From the NCBI GenBank assembly GCA_022767445.1, contig JALENJ010000013.1:1-64000 (forward strand): a DNA stretch of 64,000 nt, in the 5' to 3' direction. Below the pieces are notes generated by a model. The model saw nothing but the letters and a program-made list of their open reading frames with translations. It had not been told where the DNA came from and made no database searches. A program made the position numbers and the translations under genes. This document shows positions 45,112-52,139 of this stretch, piece by piece (position 1 is the stretch's first letter; the number at the start of each line of letters is the position of its first letter). The DNA comes from Erysipelotrichaceae bacterium (GTDB taxonomy: Bacteria > Bacillota_I > Bacilli_A > Erysipelotrichales > Erysipelotrichaceae).

Positions 45112-45118
45112 TATCTAT

Positions 45119-46294
45119 TTAATTTCCTGATGTAAATTTTGTGTAATTACCATTCTTGATTTCAACAAATACTGGATCTTTAATTGGATCACCATTGTCA
45201 TCAAATGATAGATGACCAAGAATACCACTATAGTTAGAATCCTTGATTGCCTTTACGATATCACTAGCCTTTAGAGAACCAGCTTTCTCAATCGCTTCAA
45301 GCATCAACTTCGTTGAATCATAAGCATTAATACCAAAGGAATTGATATCAGTACCAAACCTCTCTTTATACTCCTTCATGATATCTTGTACAGAGTCCAT
45401 ATCAGGAGAATACTGATTGATGAAAATCGCACCTTCAACTGCGGAAGAATCATTACCGGCTACACTGACAACACCATCCCAACCATCAGCACCAACAATC
45501 TGAGCACTGATACCTAAGTTTCTTGCCTGCTTGGCAATTTGAACATCCTTTTCATAATAGTTAGGCACAAACAATACATCGATATCCTGTGCAGAAATCT
45601 TTGTTAGCTGAGAACTGAAGTCCTGATCAGCAGTAGAGAAGGCTTCAGATAAAACAACAGTTCCACCCTTACTTTCAAATTCCTTCGTGAAAGCTTCTGT
45701 TAAACCAGTAGAGTAGTCATCATCACTATTGTAGATGATCGCAGCCTTGCGTAAATTCAGCGTATCATATGTGAAATCCGCAACCTGTTCAGCCTGTTGA
45801 GGGTCTGTATAACAAGCACGGAAAACATTAGGTCCACCCTCATTTGTGATATTAGCAGCAGTGCCACTTGGAGTAATAATAGGAATACCAGTTTCAGCAC
45901 TCTGAATTGCAATCGCATATGTCTCACCAGAAACAGTACCGCCAACAATACCTGCAACCTTCGTATCTGAAATAAACTTATTATAGATATTTAAAGCCTG
46001 TGTTTGATCACCTTGAGAATCCTGTACATCCACCTTAATGTCAGTACCATGTTCCGCATTGTAATCCTCTACGGCAAGCTTCACCGCATTCGTTACAGCC
46101 AGTCCATACACTGCATAATCACCAGTTGTAGGGCCAAGCGTACCAATTGTATAAGACTTCAAATCACCAGCACCCTCATAATCAGAAGACGCATTCGAAG
46201 CAGCCTGACTAGAACCTTCCGCAGATTCACAAGCCGCAAGAGACACTGCCATCAGGGCAGCCAATCCACCTTTCATCCATTTACTAAAACCCAT
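45119..46294 (-). CDS. livK: LivK-like branched-chain amino-acid binding lipoprotein
   Basis: A 391-residue periplasmic-binding-type lipoprotein: signal with lipobox (VSLAAC, Cys about residue 22), a Ser/Ala linker, then the two-lobed Leu/Ile/Val-binding fold (IGTLGPTTGDYAVYG, GGTVSGETYAIAI, IITPSGTAANIT, AAIIYNSDDDYSTGL). ATG 46294 has GAGGG upstream. It is the first gene of the liv operon and delivers the amino acid to LivHM at the outer face of the membrane. Confidence 0.93.
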   Translation of the reverse strand: MGFSKWMKGGLAALMAVSLAACESAEGSSQAASNASSDYEGAGDLKSYTIGTLGPTTGDYAVYGLAVTNAVKLAVEDYNAEHGTDIKVDVQDSQGDQTQALNIYNKFISDTKVAGIVGGTVSGETYAIAIQSAETGIPIITPSGTAANITNEGGPNVFRACYTDPQQAEQVADFTYDTLNLRKAAIIYNSDDDYSTGLTEAFTKEFESKGGTVVLSEAFSTADQDFSSQLTKISAQDIDVLFVPNYYEKDVQIAKQARNLGISAQIVGADGWDGVVSVAGNDSSAVEGAIFINQYSPDMDSVQDIMKEYKERFGTDINSFGINAYDSTKLMLEAIEKAGSLKASDIVKAIKDSNYSGILGHLSFDDNGDPIKDPVFVEIKNGNYTKFTSGN

Positions 46295-46334
46295 AATTAC
46301 CCTCATTTCTAAACTTCATACTGAAGATGTACTT

Positions 46335-46363
46335 ATTATATTTGCCATGATATTGAAAATCAA
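46335..46363 (-). promoter_or_regulatory. livK: Promoter of the liv operon
   Basis: On the minus strand TTGATT (complement of 46358-46363) and TATAAT (complement of 46335-46340) are 17 bases apart. Confidence 0.75.
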
Positions 46364-46393
46364 CACATTTTCACACAAAATTTTCACATTCTA

Positions 46394-46426
46394 TGTAAAT
46401 AATTTTCACAATGAAAATTATTTACA
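46394..46426. promoter_or_regulatory. 33-bp palindrome between livK and the DUF5131 gene
   Basis: The arms 46394-46408 (TGTAAATAATTTTCA) and 46412-46426 are perfect 15-base inverted copies around CAA. The site sits upstream of both divergent promoters. It is too far from any gene end to be their terminator and is A+T-rich, as operators of global regulators often are. Confidence 0.75.
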
Positions 46427-46452
46427 CTAATATAATTTCACAAACTAAATCC

Positions 46453-46480
46453 TTGCCAATAAAATTCCAAACAATATAAT
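46453..46480 (+). promoter_or_regulatory. Promoter of the DUF5131 gene
   Basis: TTGCCA (46453-46458) and TATAAT (46475-46480) with a 16-base spacer. Confidence 0.55.
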
Positions 46481-46498
46481 ATATGCACGAGGTAAAAA

Positions 46499-47359
46499 AT
46501 GCATGACATCTGGAATCCATGGCATGGATGTAAAAAAGTCAGCGAAGGCTGCCAAAACTGTTATATGTACTACTTGGATAAAAAACGTAATATGGACGGT
46601 TCACACATCTATCCCACCAACAACATCAAATATCCACTCTCAAAAAATCGAAGAGGTGACTACAAAATCCAAAGCGGAGAACTCATCCGTGTCTGTATGA
46701 CATCCGACTTCTTCCTTGAGGAAGCGGACCAATGGCGAGACCAAGCATGGGATATCATGCGTATGCGAAGCGATGTTAAATTCTTTCTACTCACCAAACG
46801 CCCAGAAAGAGTCAAGGACTGCCTACCCAACGACTGGAACGATGGATGGGAGAACATCATATTCAATATCACAGCCGAAAATCAAAAACGCGCAGATGAA
46901 CGCATTCCCATCCTGCTAGACCTACCATTTAAACACAAAGGAATCATGTGCGCTCCCCTCTTATCAAAGATACATATCGAAAAATATCTCAGCGATGAAA
47001 TCGAACAAATTATCGTCGGAGGAGAAAACTACGATGGTCACCGCCCATGCCATTACGAATGGGTAAAAAGCCTCTATGAACAAGCCACCGCAAAAAACAT
47101 CACCTTTGCCTTCACCGAGACAGGATCCACATTCGTAAAAGACAACAAAACCTACAATATCCCAAGAATCTTACAATCCCAACAAGCCTTCCACTCAGGA
47201 CTCCAACACCAAGGAAGAAAACACAACTACATACTCACAGATTCATTCAATAATCCAATTCCAGAAGAACAGCTCTATGTCAGACGCTTTGAAGAAGAAT
47301 GCGAAACCTGTGGTACACGACTAATATGTAATGGTGTCGACCCAACACAAATCAAATAA
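46499..47359 (+). CDS. DUF5131 (phage Gp37/Gp68-like) protein
   Basis: A 286-residue protein with the family's opening WNPWHGCKKVSEGCQNCYM, giving Cys at about 11, 18 and 21, then MTSDFFLEEADQWRDQAWDIM, FFLLTKRPER, GGENYDGHRPCHYEWV and a C-terminal CETCGTRLICNGV cluster. The N-terminal cysteines suggest a metal or iron-sulfur site, and the fold resembles radical-SAM-like barrels, but no reaction is known. It is divergent from livK and followed by a strong terminator, immediately before the mobile element. Confidence 0.88.
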   Translation: MHDIWNPWHGCKKVSEGCQNCYMYYLDKKRNMDGSHIYPTNNIKYPLSKNRRGDYKIQSGELIRVCMTSDFFLEEADQWRDQAWDIMRMRSDVKFFLLTKRPERVKDCLPNDWNDGWENIIFNITAENQKRADERIPILLDLPFKHKGIMCAPLLSKIHIEKYLSDEIEQIIVGGENYDGHRPCHYEWVKSLYEQATAKNITFAFTETGSTFVKDNKTYNIPRILQSQQAFHSGLQHQGRKHNYILTDSFNNPIPEEQLYVRRFEEECETCGTRLICNGVDPTQIK

Positions 47360-47457
47360 ACATAGCAAGCAACAGCTTAATGATATGTATCATCAAGGAG
47401 AGTATTCAGAAACTCCATTGAATACCCCTTTCATTCCTCAAATTAGTTTGTATAAGC

Positions 47458-47498
47458 ATTAAAAGGGAAGTACCGATCATCAGTACTTCCCTTTTAAT
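47458..47498 (+). terminator. Strong terminator downstream of the DUF5131 gene
   Basis: ATTAAAAGGGAAGTAC (47458-47473) pairs perfectly with its inverse at 47483-47498, with T-runs on either side. Next to it, 47499-47616 holds no gene and may include the element's attachment site. Confidence 0.85.
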
Positions 47499-47616
47499 CG
47501 ATAGTGCCTTATCAGGAAATCTCCCTAACAAAAACAGTAATAATCTCTATGAATATAGATTACACGAACATGGCTAAAACTTCAAGTAATTTTTTACATA
47601 AAATATAATTCATGCT

Positions 47617-48921
47617 CTATTTATTTCTTTTCTTATATTCTACATTAATACTTTTTTTAATTAAATCGACTCTGATATATTTTATATATTTGTAAATTAA
47701 ATCTTTCAAATTCTCAGTATCAATAAGTGGTGTATTCCCCTCACTCTGCTTCTCGACTTTTTTAAATATTTCTTCCCTTTCATTAACTAGGTTTTCATAC
47801 TTTTTTATAAGAATTTCATTTCTTCCTTGCTTTAATATTAGATCGATTACGGAATTTATATCCTTCTCAACTCTCTTCAGGTATCGCAAAAAGCTCTCTC
47901 TTGCCTCTTTCATATGTTCCTTATCTAATAGGTGAGATAGCTTATATTCTACTTGTTCTTCTATGCATTTCTGACTAATTCTGCTATTGCAGCATTCACA
48001 AAAATAGTATTGATATACTCTATATACCTTCCCTCTGATTTTCTTATGTGTGCTATCGCATTTTAATGTACTTCCACATTTTGAACATACTAAAATCCCT
48101 CTAAATGGATACTGATATTTCTTTTTTCTTGAGCATAACTTAACTCTTTCCAATGCAGCTATCTGTAGATCTTTAGTTATAATTGCAGGTATCACACCTT
48201 CATAAACTTTCCCATATAGTTCAACATCTCCTGTGTACGCTCGATTCTTCAATATCCTATATATATCCTCCTTCCACCATCTCTTTCCTAAAGTTTTTTC
48301 CTTCTTAAAATCCTGATATATTTCATTAGCAGTTTTTTTACCGCTTGCTACTGTTTCAAAAATATAGCGAATGTATCTTGCTTTCTCTTCATCAATGATT
48401 AAATAATGCTTATCCTGCGGATCTCTAATATAGCCAAGTGGAACTTTTGACTTGCAATAATACCCACGTTCTAACGCTTCTGACATACCTCTTTTTGTTC
48501 TCCATGATATGCTATCTTCCTCCCATTGAGAAATTACTCCAATCATTAATATAAACGTCCTACCAGATGGAGTTGTTGTATCAATATTCTCTGTAATACT
48601 TACTAGTTCGATTTGATATTCTTCTAGTAATTCTATTAAATATGCTAAATCTTTAACACTTCTTGTAAGTCGATCCAAATTATGAATAATCAATATATCA
48701 ATACTTTTTGTTTTGATTAATTCAATTATTGATTGTATATGTGGTCTTTTTAAATTTCTTGCTGAAGCACCACGTTCTTCTCTTATTTCTAATTCATAAC
48801 AATCTGCTTCATATTTATATTTACAATATTCCTCTATTTTTCGTTTTTGTTCACCAAGATTATACCCATTTACTACCTGCCATTGGGTAGATTCCCTAAC
48901 ATAGCCAATTATCTTTTTCAC
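47617..48921 (-). CDS. Large serine recombinase (probable integrase of the element)
   Basis: A 434-residue recombinase: N-terminal catalytic domain with GYVRESTQ (probable nucleophile Ser in REST), LDRLTRSVKDL and the invariant-type Arg pair, then the Recombinase domain (VPLGYIRDPQDKHYLIIDEEKARYIRYIF, in part) and a zinc ribbon (CSKCGSTL with later CECC), ending in a coiled coil. Such enzymes integrate and excise elements at attP/attB. Starts at GTG 48921, with AAGGAG 11 bases upstream. Its position at the end of the element fits an integrase. Confidence 0.92.
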   Translation of the reverse strand: MKKIIGYVRESTQWQVVNGYNLGEQKRKIEEYCKYKYEADCYELEIREERGASARNLKRPHIQSIIELIKTKSIDILIIHNLDRLTRSVKDLAYLIELLEEYQIELVSITENIDTTTPSGRTFILMIGVISQWEEDSISWRTKRGMSEALERGYYCKSKVPLGYIRDPQDKHYLIIDEEKARYIRYIFETVASGKKTANEIYQDFKKEKTLGKRWWKEDIYRILKNRAYTGDVELYGKVYEGVIPAIITKDLQIAALERVKLCSRKKKYQYPFRGILVCSKCGSTLKCDSTHKKIRGKVYRVYQYYFCECCNSRISQKCIEEQVEYKLSHLLDKEHMKEARESFLRYLKRVEKDINSVIDLILKQGRNEILIKKYENLVNEREEIFKKVEKQSEGNTPLIDTENLKDLIYKYIKYIRVDLIKKSINVEYKKRNK

Positions 48922-48991
48922 GCTTTATGTATCTCCTTATAATTTATTATGTACTGGCATCAAGCACATCTTCCATTAAAACAAAGGGAAA

Positions 48992-49020
48992 ATACCAGCT
49001 GCAATCTATTTCCCTGGTAT
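48992..49020 (-). terminator. Hairpin after the small resolvase gene
   Basis: ATACCAG (48992-48998) pairs with CTGGTAT (49014-49020). A competing stem GGGAAAAT/ATTTCCC overlaps it. Weak evidence for a terminator. Confidence 0.4.
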
Positions 49021-49033
49021 CTTAGCTATGTGT

Positions 49034-49603
49034 TTATAAATTATTTGCTTCGTATTTTTTGATTTCTTTATACAGCGTTGATCTACTTACCCCTAATCGC
49101 TTGCACATATATCTTTGAGTAATATTTCTTTTCTTATATTCTTTATATAGTTCTTCAAACAAAAATTTATCTATGCGTACATGTACCCTCCCTTTATACT
49201 TTCCTTCTTTCTTAGCAATGGCAATACCTTCAGCTTGACGTTCTAATAAAACTTCACGTTCAAACTCATTCAGTGCAGCAATTATTGTCAAAAACAATTT
49301 ACCAGATGGTGTACTAGTATCAATCTTTTCTTTTTGAGATTCAAAAGAAATTCCCTTTGCATGCATGCTTTCTACTAAATGTAGTAGATCTTTTGTTGAT
49401 CTACTTAATCTCGAAAATGATTCAACAACAATGGTATCTCCTTCTCTAGCAAACTCCAGCATAGCTTTAAGCTGCGGTCGATCCACATGCTTTCCTGTTG
49501 CTTTATCAGCAAAGACTTTTTCAATATTTAATTTTTTAAGCAATTCATCTTGTCGTGCAAGTGATTGATGTTCCGTAGAAACTCGCTCATAAAATATTCT
49601 CAT
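49034..49603 (-). CDS. Small serine resolvase/invertase
   Basis: A 189-residue Tn3/Hin-type recombinase: YERVSTEHQ (nucleophile Ser), KATGKHVDRPQL, FSRLSRSTKDL, DTSTPSGKLFLTIIAALNEFERE (in part) and a C-terminal helix-turn-helix (ITQRYMCKRLGVSRSTLYKEI). It normally resolves cointegrates or inverts a segment. ATG 49603 has GAGG before it. It lies 112 bases from the large recombinase gene and may act on a separate site or serve plasmid-like resolution of the excised circle. Confidence 0.92.
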   Translation of the reverse strand: MRIFYERVSTEHQSLARQDELLKKLNIEKVFADKATGKHVDRPQLKAMLEFAREGDTIVVESFSRLSRSTKDLLHLVESMHAKGISFESQKEKIDTSTPSGKLFLTIIAALNEFEREVLLERQAEGIAIAKKEGKYKGRVHVRIDKFLFEELYKEYKKRNITQRYMCKRLGVSRSTLYKEIKKYEANNL

Positions 49604-49653
49604 TTCTTTTCCTCATAACCTTAACTAAAACATGTAAAGTCACACATATTTGT

Positions 49654-49659
49654 TATAAT
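49654..49659 (+). promoter_or_regulatory. Extended -10 promoter of the structured RNA
   Basis: TGTTATAAT gives TG-N-TATAAT, an extended -10. No clear -35 is present. The RNA would start near 49665 (GGGAGC). Confidence 0.65.
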
Positions 49660-49664
49660 ATTTT

Positions 49665-49890
49665 GGGAGCTATTTTATAGCCCCATGGAGGTGGTTTTTA
49701 TAGCCTCAAATTTACGCATGCTATCCCTAGGGCAAATATTTCCTAAAAATGGAAATGGTGCAAATAGTAGTTGTTACATTGCAACTACTTGTTGCTATCA
49801 TCCAAATTTGTAGAGAGGTATTGAAGACTAAATAGTCTTCACCTAGGATAGCGTGCAAATTGAAAAGAGGAGTTGGTCGCTCCTCTTTTC
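49665..49890 (+). ncRNA. Candidate structured non-coding RNA, about 225 nt
   Basis: The unit runs from an extended -10 promoter to a perfect terminator hairpin. Hairpins in order: GGGAGCTAT/ATAGCCCC (49665-49684, bulged); GAGG/CCTC (about 49688-49707); a closing stem GCATGCTATCCCTAGG (49716-49731) with CCTAGGATAGCGTGC (49842-49856); inside it ATTTCC/GGAAAT, AGTAGTTG/CAACTACT and GAAGACTA/TAGTCTTC; then the terminator. This is a multibranched fold. No ORF has a ribosome binding site. It lies on the plus strand, opposite to all other genes of the element, upstream of the resolvase gene. I do not recognise a known RNA class. Confidence 0.75.
49862..49890 (+). terminator. Terminator of the structured RNA
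   Basis: GAAAAGAGGAG (49862-49872) pairs perfectly with CTCCTCTTTTC (49880-49890) around 7 bases, followed by CTTTG. Confidence 0.88.
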
Positions 49891-49980
49891 CTTTGCCCTA
49901 AGACAAAACATTTCCTACATCATTATTATAATCTTTACCGAAATATTTTCAACTATAAGGATTTTGTAGAAAATAAGTTC

Positions 49981-50008
49981 GTTCAAATAGGCTATAGTCT
50001 ATTTGAAC
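49981..50008 (-). terminator. Hairpin, probable terminator of the 50138-50617 gene
   Basis: GTTCAAATAG (49981-49990) pairs perfectly with CTATTTGAAC (49999-50008). A second 9-base inverted repeat, TATGTGTAT/ATACACATA, lies at 50029-50069. The rest of 49891-50137 shows nothing I can name. Confidence 0.55.
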
Positions 50009-50137
50009 ACTTTCCTTTTTAAATATTATATGTGTATCTAGAGTAAAATGAATACCCTAAATACACATATTTGCTTTTTCTAGAAAATTGACTCTAAAAA
50101 CCCAATAATCACTTCATTATTTAGATTCAATTTCTTT

Positions 50138-50617
50138 CTATGATTCACTATCTTCATTAATTTCTTTCTGTTTAATCAATTTTGGTGATGTCACAGTATA
50201 GTCTGCTGATGATATTTCATTAGAAATATTTACATCAAATGAAAATCCAAATCGTTGTTCATAAACATTTTCTTCAATATCTTCAAACTGTACCACCAAT
50301 GTAACACGCCCTCCAAGCGAACTAAGAATTCTTCCAAACGAACGAATTCTTAAAATAGCTTGGATTTCATTTCCTCTCTCCACAAAAGAATTCCCATACT
50401 CATTCTGAAACGGAGCAGCAACGCAAACCTCATCATAGGTTTCTTCTGTTGCCTCTTTGATACATACTTTAAATGCCGTGATACATACTTTAAATGCCGT
50501 TCCATTTCCAATATTTCGTAGACATGGAAACACTGTAACACCTCCGTTTTCTTCTTTCAAAGTAGTCTTACTAACTAAAGGTTCCAAATATGGAAGTTTT
50601 AATACCGAATAATTCAT
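50138..50617 (-). CDS. Unknown beta-rich cargo protein
   Basis: A 159-residue protein without signal peptide or membrane helix. The sequence alternates short hydrophobic strands (VTVFPCLRNIGNGTAFKVCI, RVTLVVQFEDI, VYEQRFGFSFDV), suggesting an Ig-like or beta-sandwich fold; the NIGNGTAF element recalls CARDB-like or similar domains. It contains an internal seven-residue repeat (TAFKVCI twice) from a 21-bp tandem duplication at 50459-50500. AAAGGA precedes the ATG. Function unknown. It is the last of the cargo genes and is followed by hairpins. Confidence 0.65.
   Translation of the reverse strand: MNYSVLKLPYLEPLVSKTTLKEENGGVTVFPCLRNIGNGTAFKVCITAFKVCIKEATEETYDEVCVAAPFQNEYGNSFVERGNEIQAILRIRSFGRILSSLGGRVTLVVQFEDIEENVYEQRFGFSFDVNISNEISSADYTVTSPKLIKQKEINEDSES
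50459..50500. repeat. Exact 21-bp tandem duplication within a gene
   Basis: GATACATACTTTAAATGCCG plus T occurs twice, at 50459-50479 and 50480-50500. It keeps the reading frame and adds seven residues. Confidence 0.92.
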
Positions 50618-50801
50618 TTTTTATCCTTTCCGCTTGCCTGATTGATTCAGCAAGCTATTCATTATTCATATTTATTATGCTATTTTTGATATTTTTTCAT
50701 TAAACTTTTTTGAAATTTTTCTAATTTTATTTAATATCTATCTTCTATTCTCGTGTTCTAGCAACAAATACTTTGAAAAGATAAAATTCCCAATAAAAAA
50801 C

Positions 50802-50836
50802 GAAGGTGCTTATCTACTCAACGGCTAAGCACCTTC
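50802..50836 (-). terminator. Terminator after the 50887-51591 gene
   Basis: GAAGGTGCTTA (50802-50812) pairs perfectly with TAAGCACCTTC (50826-50836); on the minus strand it runs into CGTTTTTTATTG. Confidence 0.88.
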
Positions 50837-50886
50837 TATTCTATTATTATGGATAAATCTATTTATTTAACTATTGGGTATGCACT

Positions 50887-51591
50887 TTAGATTTTATATA
50901 AAAAATCAACGTATCCATTCTTAATTAGTTCTTTCCCCAAATAAAATAGTATTCCTGCATCTTCAACATATTGTTTGAATAAATCATCAAATACAACCAG
51001 TTGTCCATTGTTTGTAATAAATCCTTGTTCAGAGAAAGAATAATACTCATATAAGTTTGAAAAATCATAAAATCCACGTGTAAATGTTTGTCCTCCGCAT
51101 GAATTTAGTGCAGAATACTGTGAATGGTTTCCACCTTCACAATTCACAAAATTCATTGGATATACATAATAATTTTCTAAGTTTATTTCATATAAGGGCT
51201 TTAATGTATAGTTGAATCTCTCCTTTTTAAATCTTGGTATGTCTCCTTCAATACTCGTTCTATTCCACGGATTTAACAATAGCGCATAACGATTTATATT
51301 TATTTCTTTTCTTTCTGTTGTGATTTTCGTTGTATCAATAAATTTTCGCTTGAGTAGTTCTTCATATAGTAGAACTATTTTTTCATTGGCATATTCATGT
51401 TCATAATGTAATGAATCCTTAGTCAATAAAGTATTAATAACTTCATCATAATTTCTTCTACTTATTATTTCTCGAATTAGCGTTTCAATTACATATAATT
51501 TAACTTTACTATCGGCACTACCTACAATATTTTTTATCTTTTTAAAATTAGTAAATTCTTCGGTGTTTGTTTTCTTTAAGCAATTAAACAT
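50887..51591 (-). CDS. DUF6710-like cargo protein
   Basis: A 234-residue cytoplasmic protein. The central and C-terminal pattern resembles DUF6710: RYALLLNPWNRTSIEG, YYVYPMNFVNCEGGNHSQYSAL, then FYDFSNLYEYYSFSEQGFI and a terminal helical LFYLGKELIKNG. The GNHS-type motif is the most conserved part of that family as I recall it. Its biochemical role is unknown, and such genes often sit among accessory or defence cargo. GGAGG precedes the ATG. The family match is tentative. Confidence 0.55.
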   Translation of the reverse strand: MFNCLKKTNTEEFTNFKKIKNIVGSADSKVKLYVIETLIREIISRRNYDEVINTLLTKDSLHYEHEYANEKIVLLYEELLKRKFIDTTKITTERKEININRYALLLNPWNRTSIEGDIPRFKKERFNYTLKPLYEINLENYYVYPMNFVNCEGGNHSQYSALNSCGGQTFTRGFYDFSNLYEYYSFSEQGFITNNGQLVVFDDLFKQYVEDAGILFYLGKELIKNGYVDFLYKI

Positions 51592-51669
51592 TGTCTATTC
51601 TCCTCCGTTAAAACTTCTAGTTTTCATCAAATATTATCCTTTTAATCAATTACTTAATACTCTGTAGTC

Positions 51670-52122
51670 TCACATTACCTTAGCACAAAGTTTTAATACC
51701 TCCTGATTTTGTTTTAATTCAGCATCTGTTTTGGTTTTACATTTTCTAAACATCTCCCATCTACCACCCTCTTCTGGATGTTCAACACCAATACATCCAA
51801 TACTCGGATATTTCTTAAAGTAATCACTATATCTATCTAGAATTACTTTCTTCTTCTCCATAGGAACTACAACAAAATTCTTATGGCAGAATTCTGAATT
51901 TAAATAAGCTTGTGAAAATGCTTTGTCTATATCAGCAAGTTTGAATTCAAAACTACATAATTCAATATGAAATCCCTTATCATCATTTACCTTTTCTACC
52001 GTGAGCAGATCAACTCCACCATGTCTTGCCTGACATTCAAACTGATATGCAATGATGTTTTTTCTATATCCATACTTTTTCCAAAAGTGTTCTTTTAACG
52101 CTTTTTCTTCTACAAATTTCAT
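51670..52122 (-). CDS. PD-(D/E)XK-like nuclease-fold protein
   Basis: A 150-residue protein whose centre resembles a restriction-endonuclease-like core: GGVDLLTVEKV (candidate D), then IELCSFEFKLADIDKAFSQA, with E-F-K as candidate E-x-K, and YLNSEFCHKNFVVVP, the usual helix and strand of DUF- and transposon-linked nucleases of this fold. ATG 52122 is used; GAAGGGAT lies upstream. It directly follows the coupling protein gene. It could be a nuclease acting in defence or in element maintenance; catalysis is unproven. Confidence 0.55.
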   Translation of the reverse strand: MKFVEEKALKEHFWKKYGYRKNIIAYQFECQARHGGVDLLTVEKVNDDKGFHIELCSFEFKLADIDKAFSQAYLNSEFCHKNFVVVPMEKKKVILDRYSDYFKKYPSIGCIGVEHPEEGGRWEMFRKCKTKTDAELKQNQEVLKLCAKVM

Positions 52123-52139
52123 AAAGTATATCCCTTCTA

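Noticed and set aside
46499-47359. DUF5131 gene as part of the conjugative element
   Set aside because: It lies in the opposite direction, shares an intergenic region with livK, and is cut off from the element by a strong terminator.
49684-49812. A 42-codon plus-strand frame inside the structured RNA
   Set aside because: No ribosome binding site, and the frame crosses most of the stem halves. The pairing explains the sequence better, although a dual-function RNA is not excluded.
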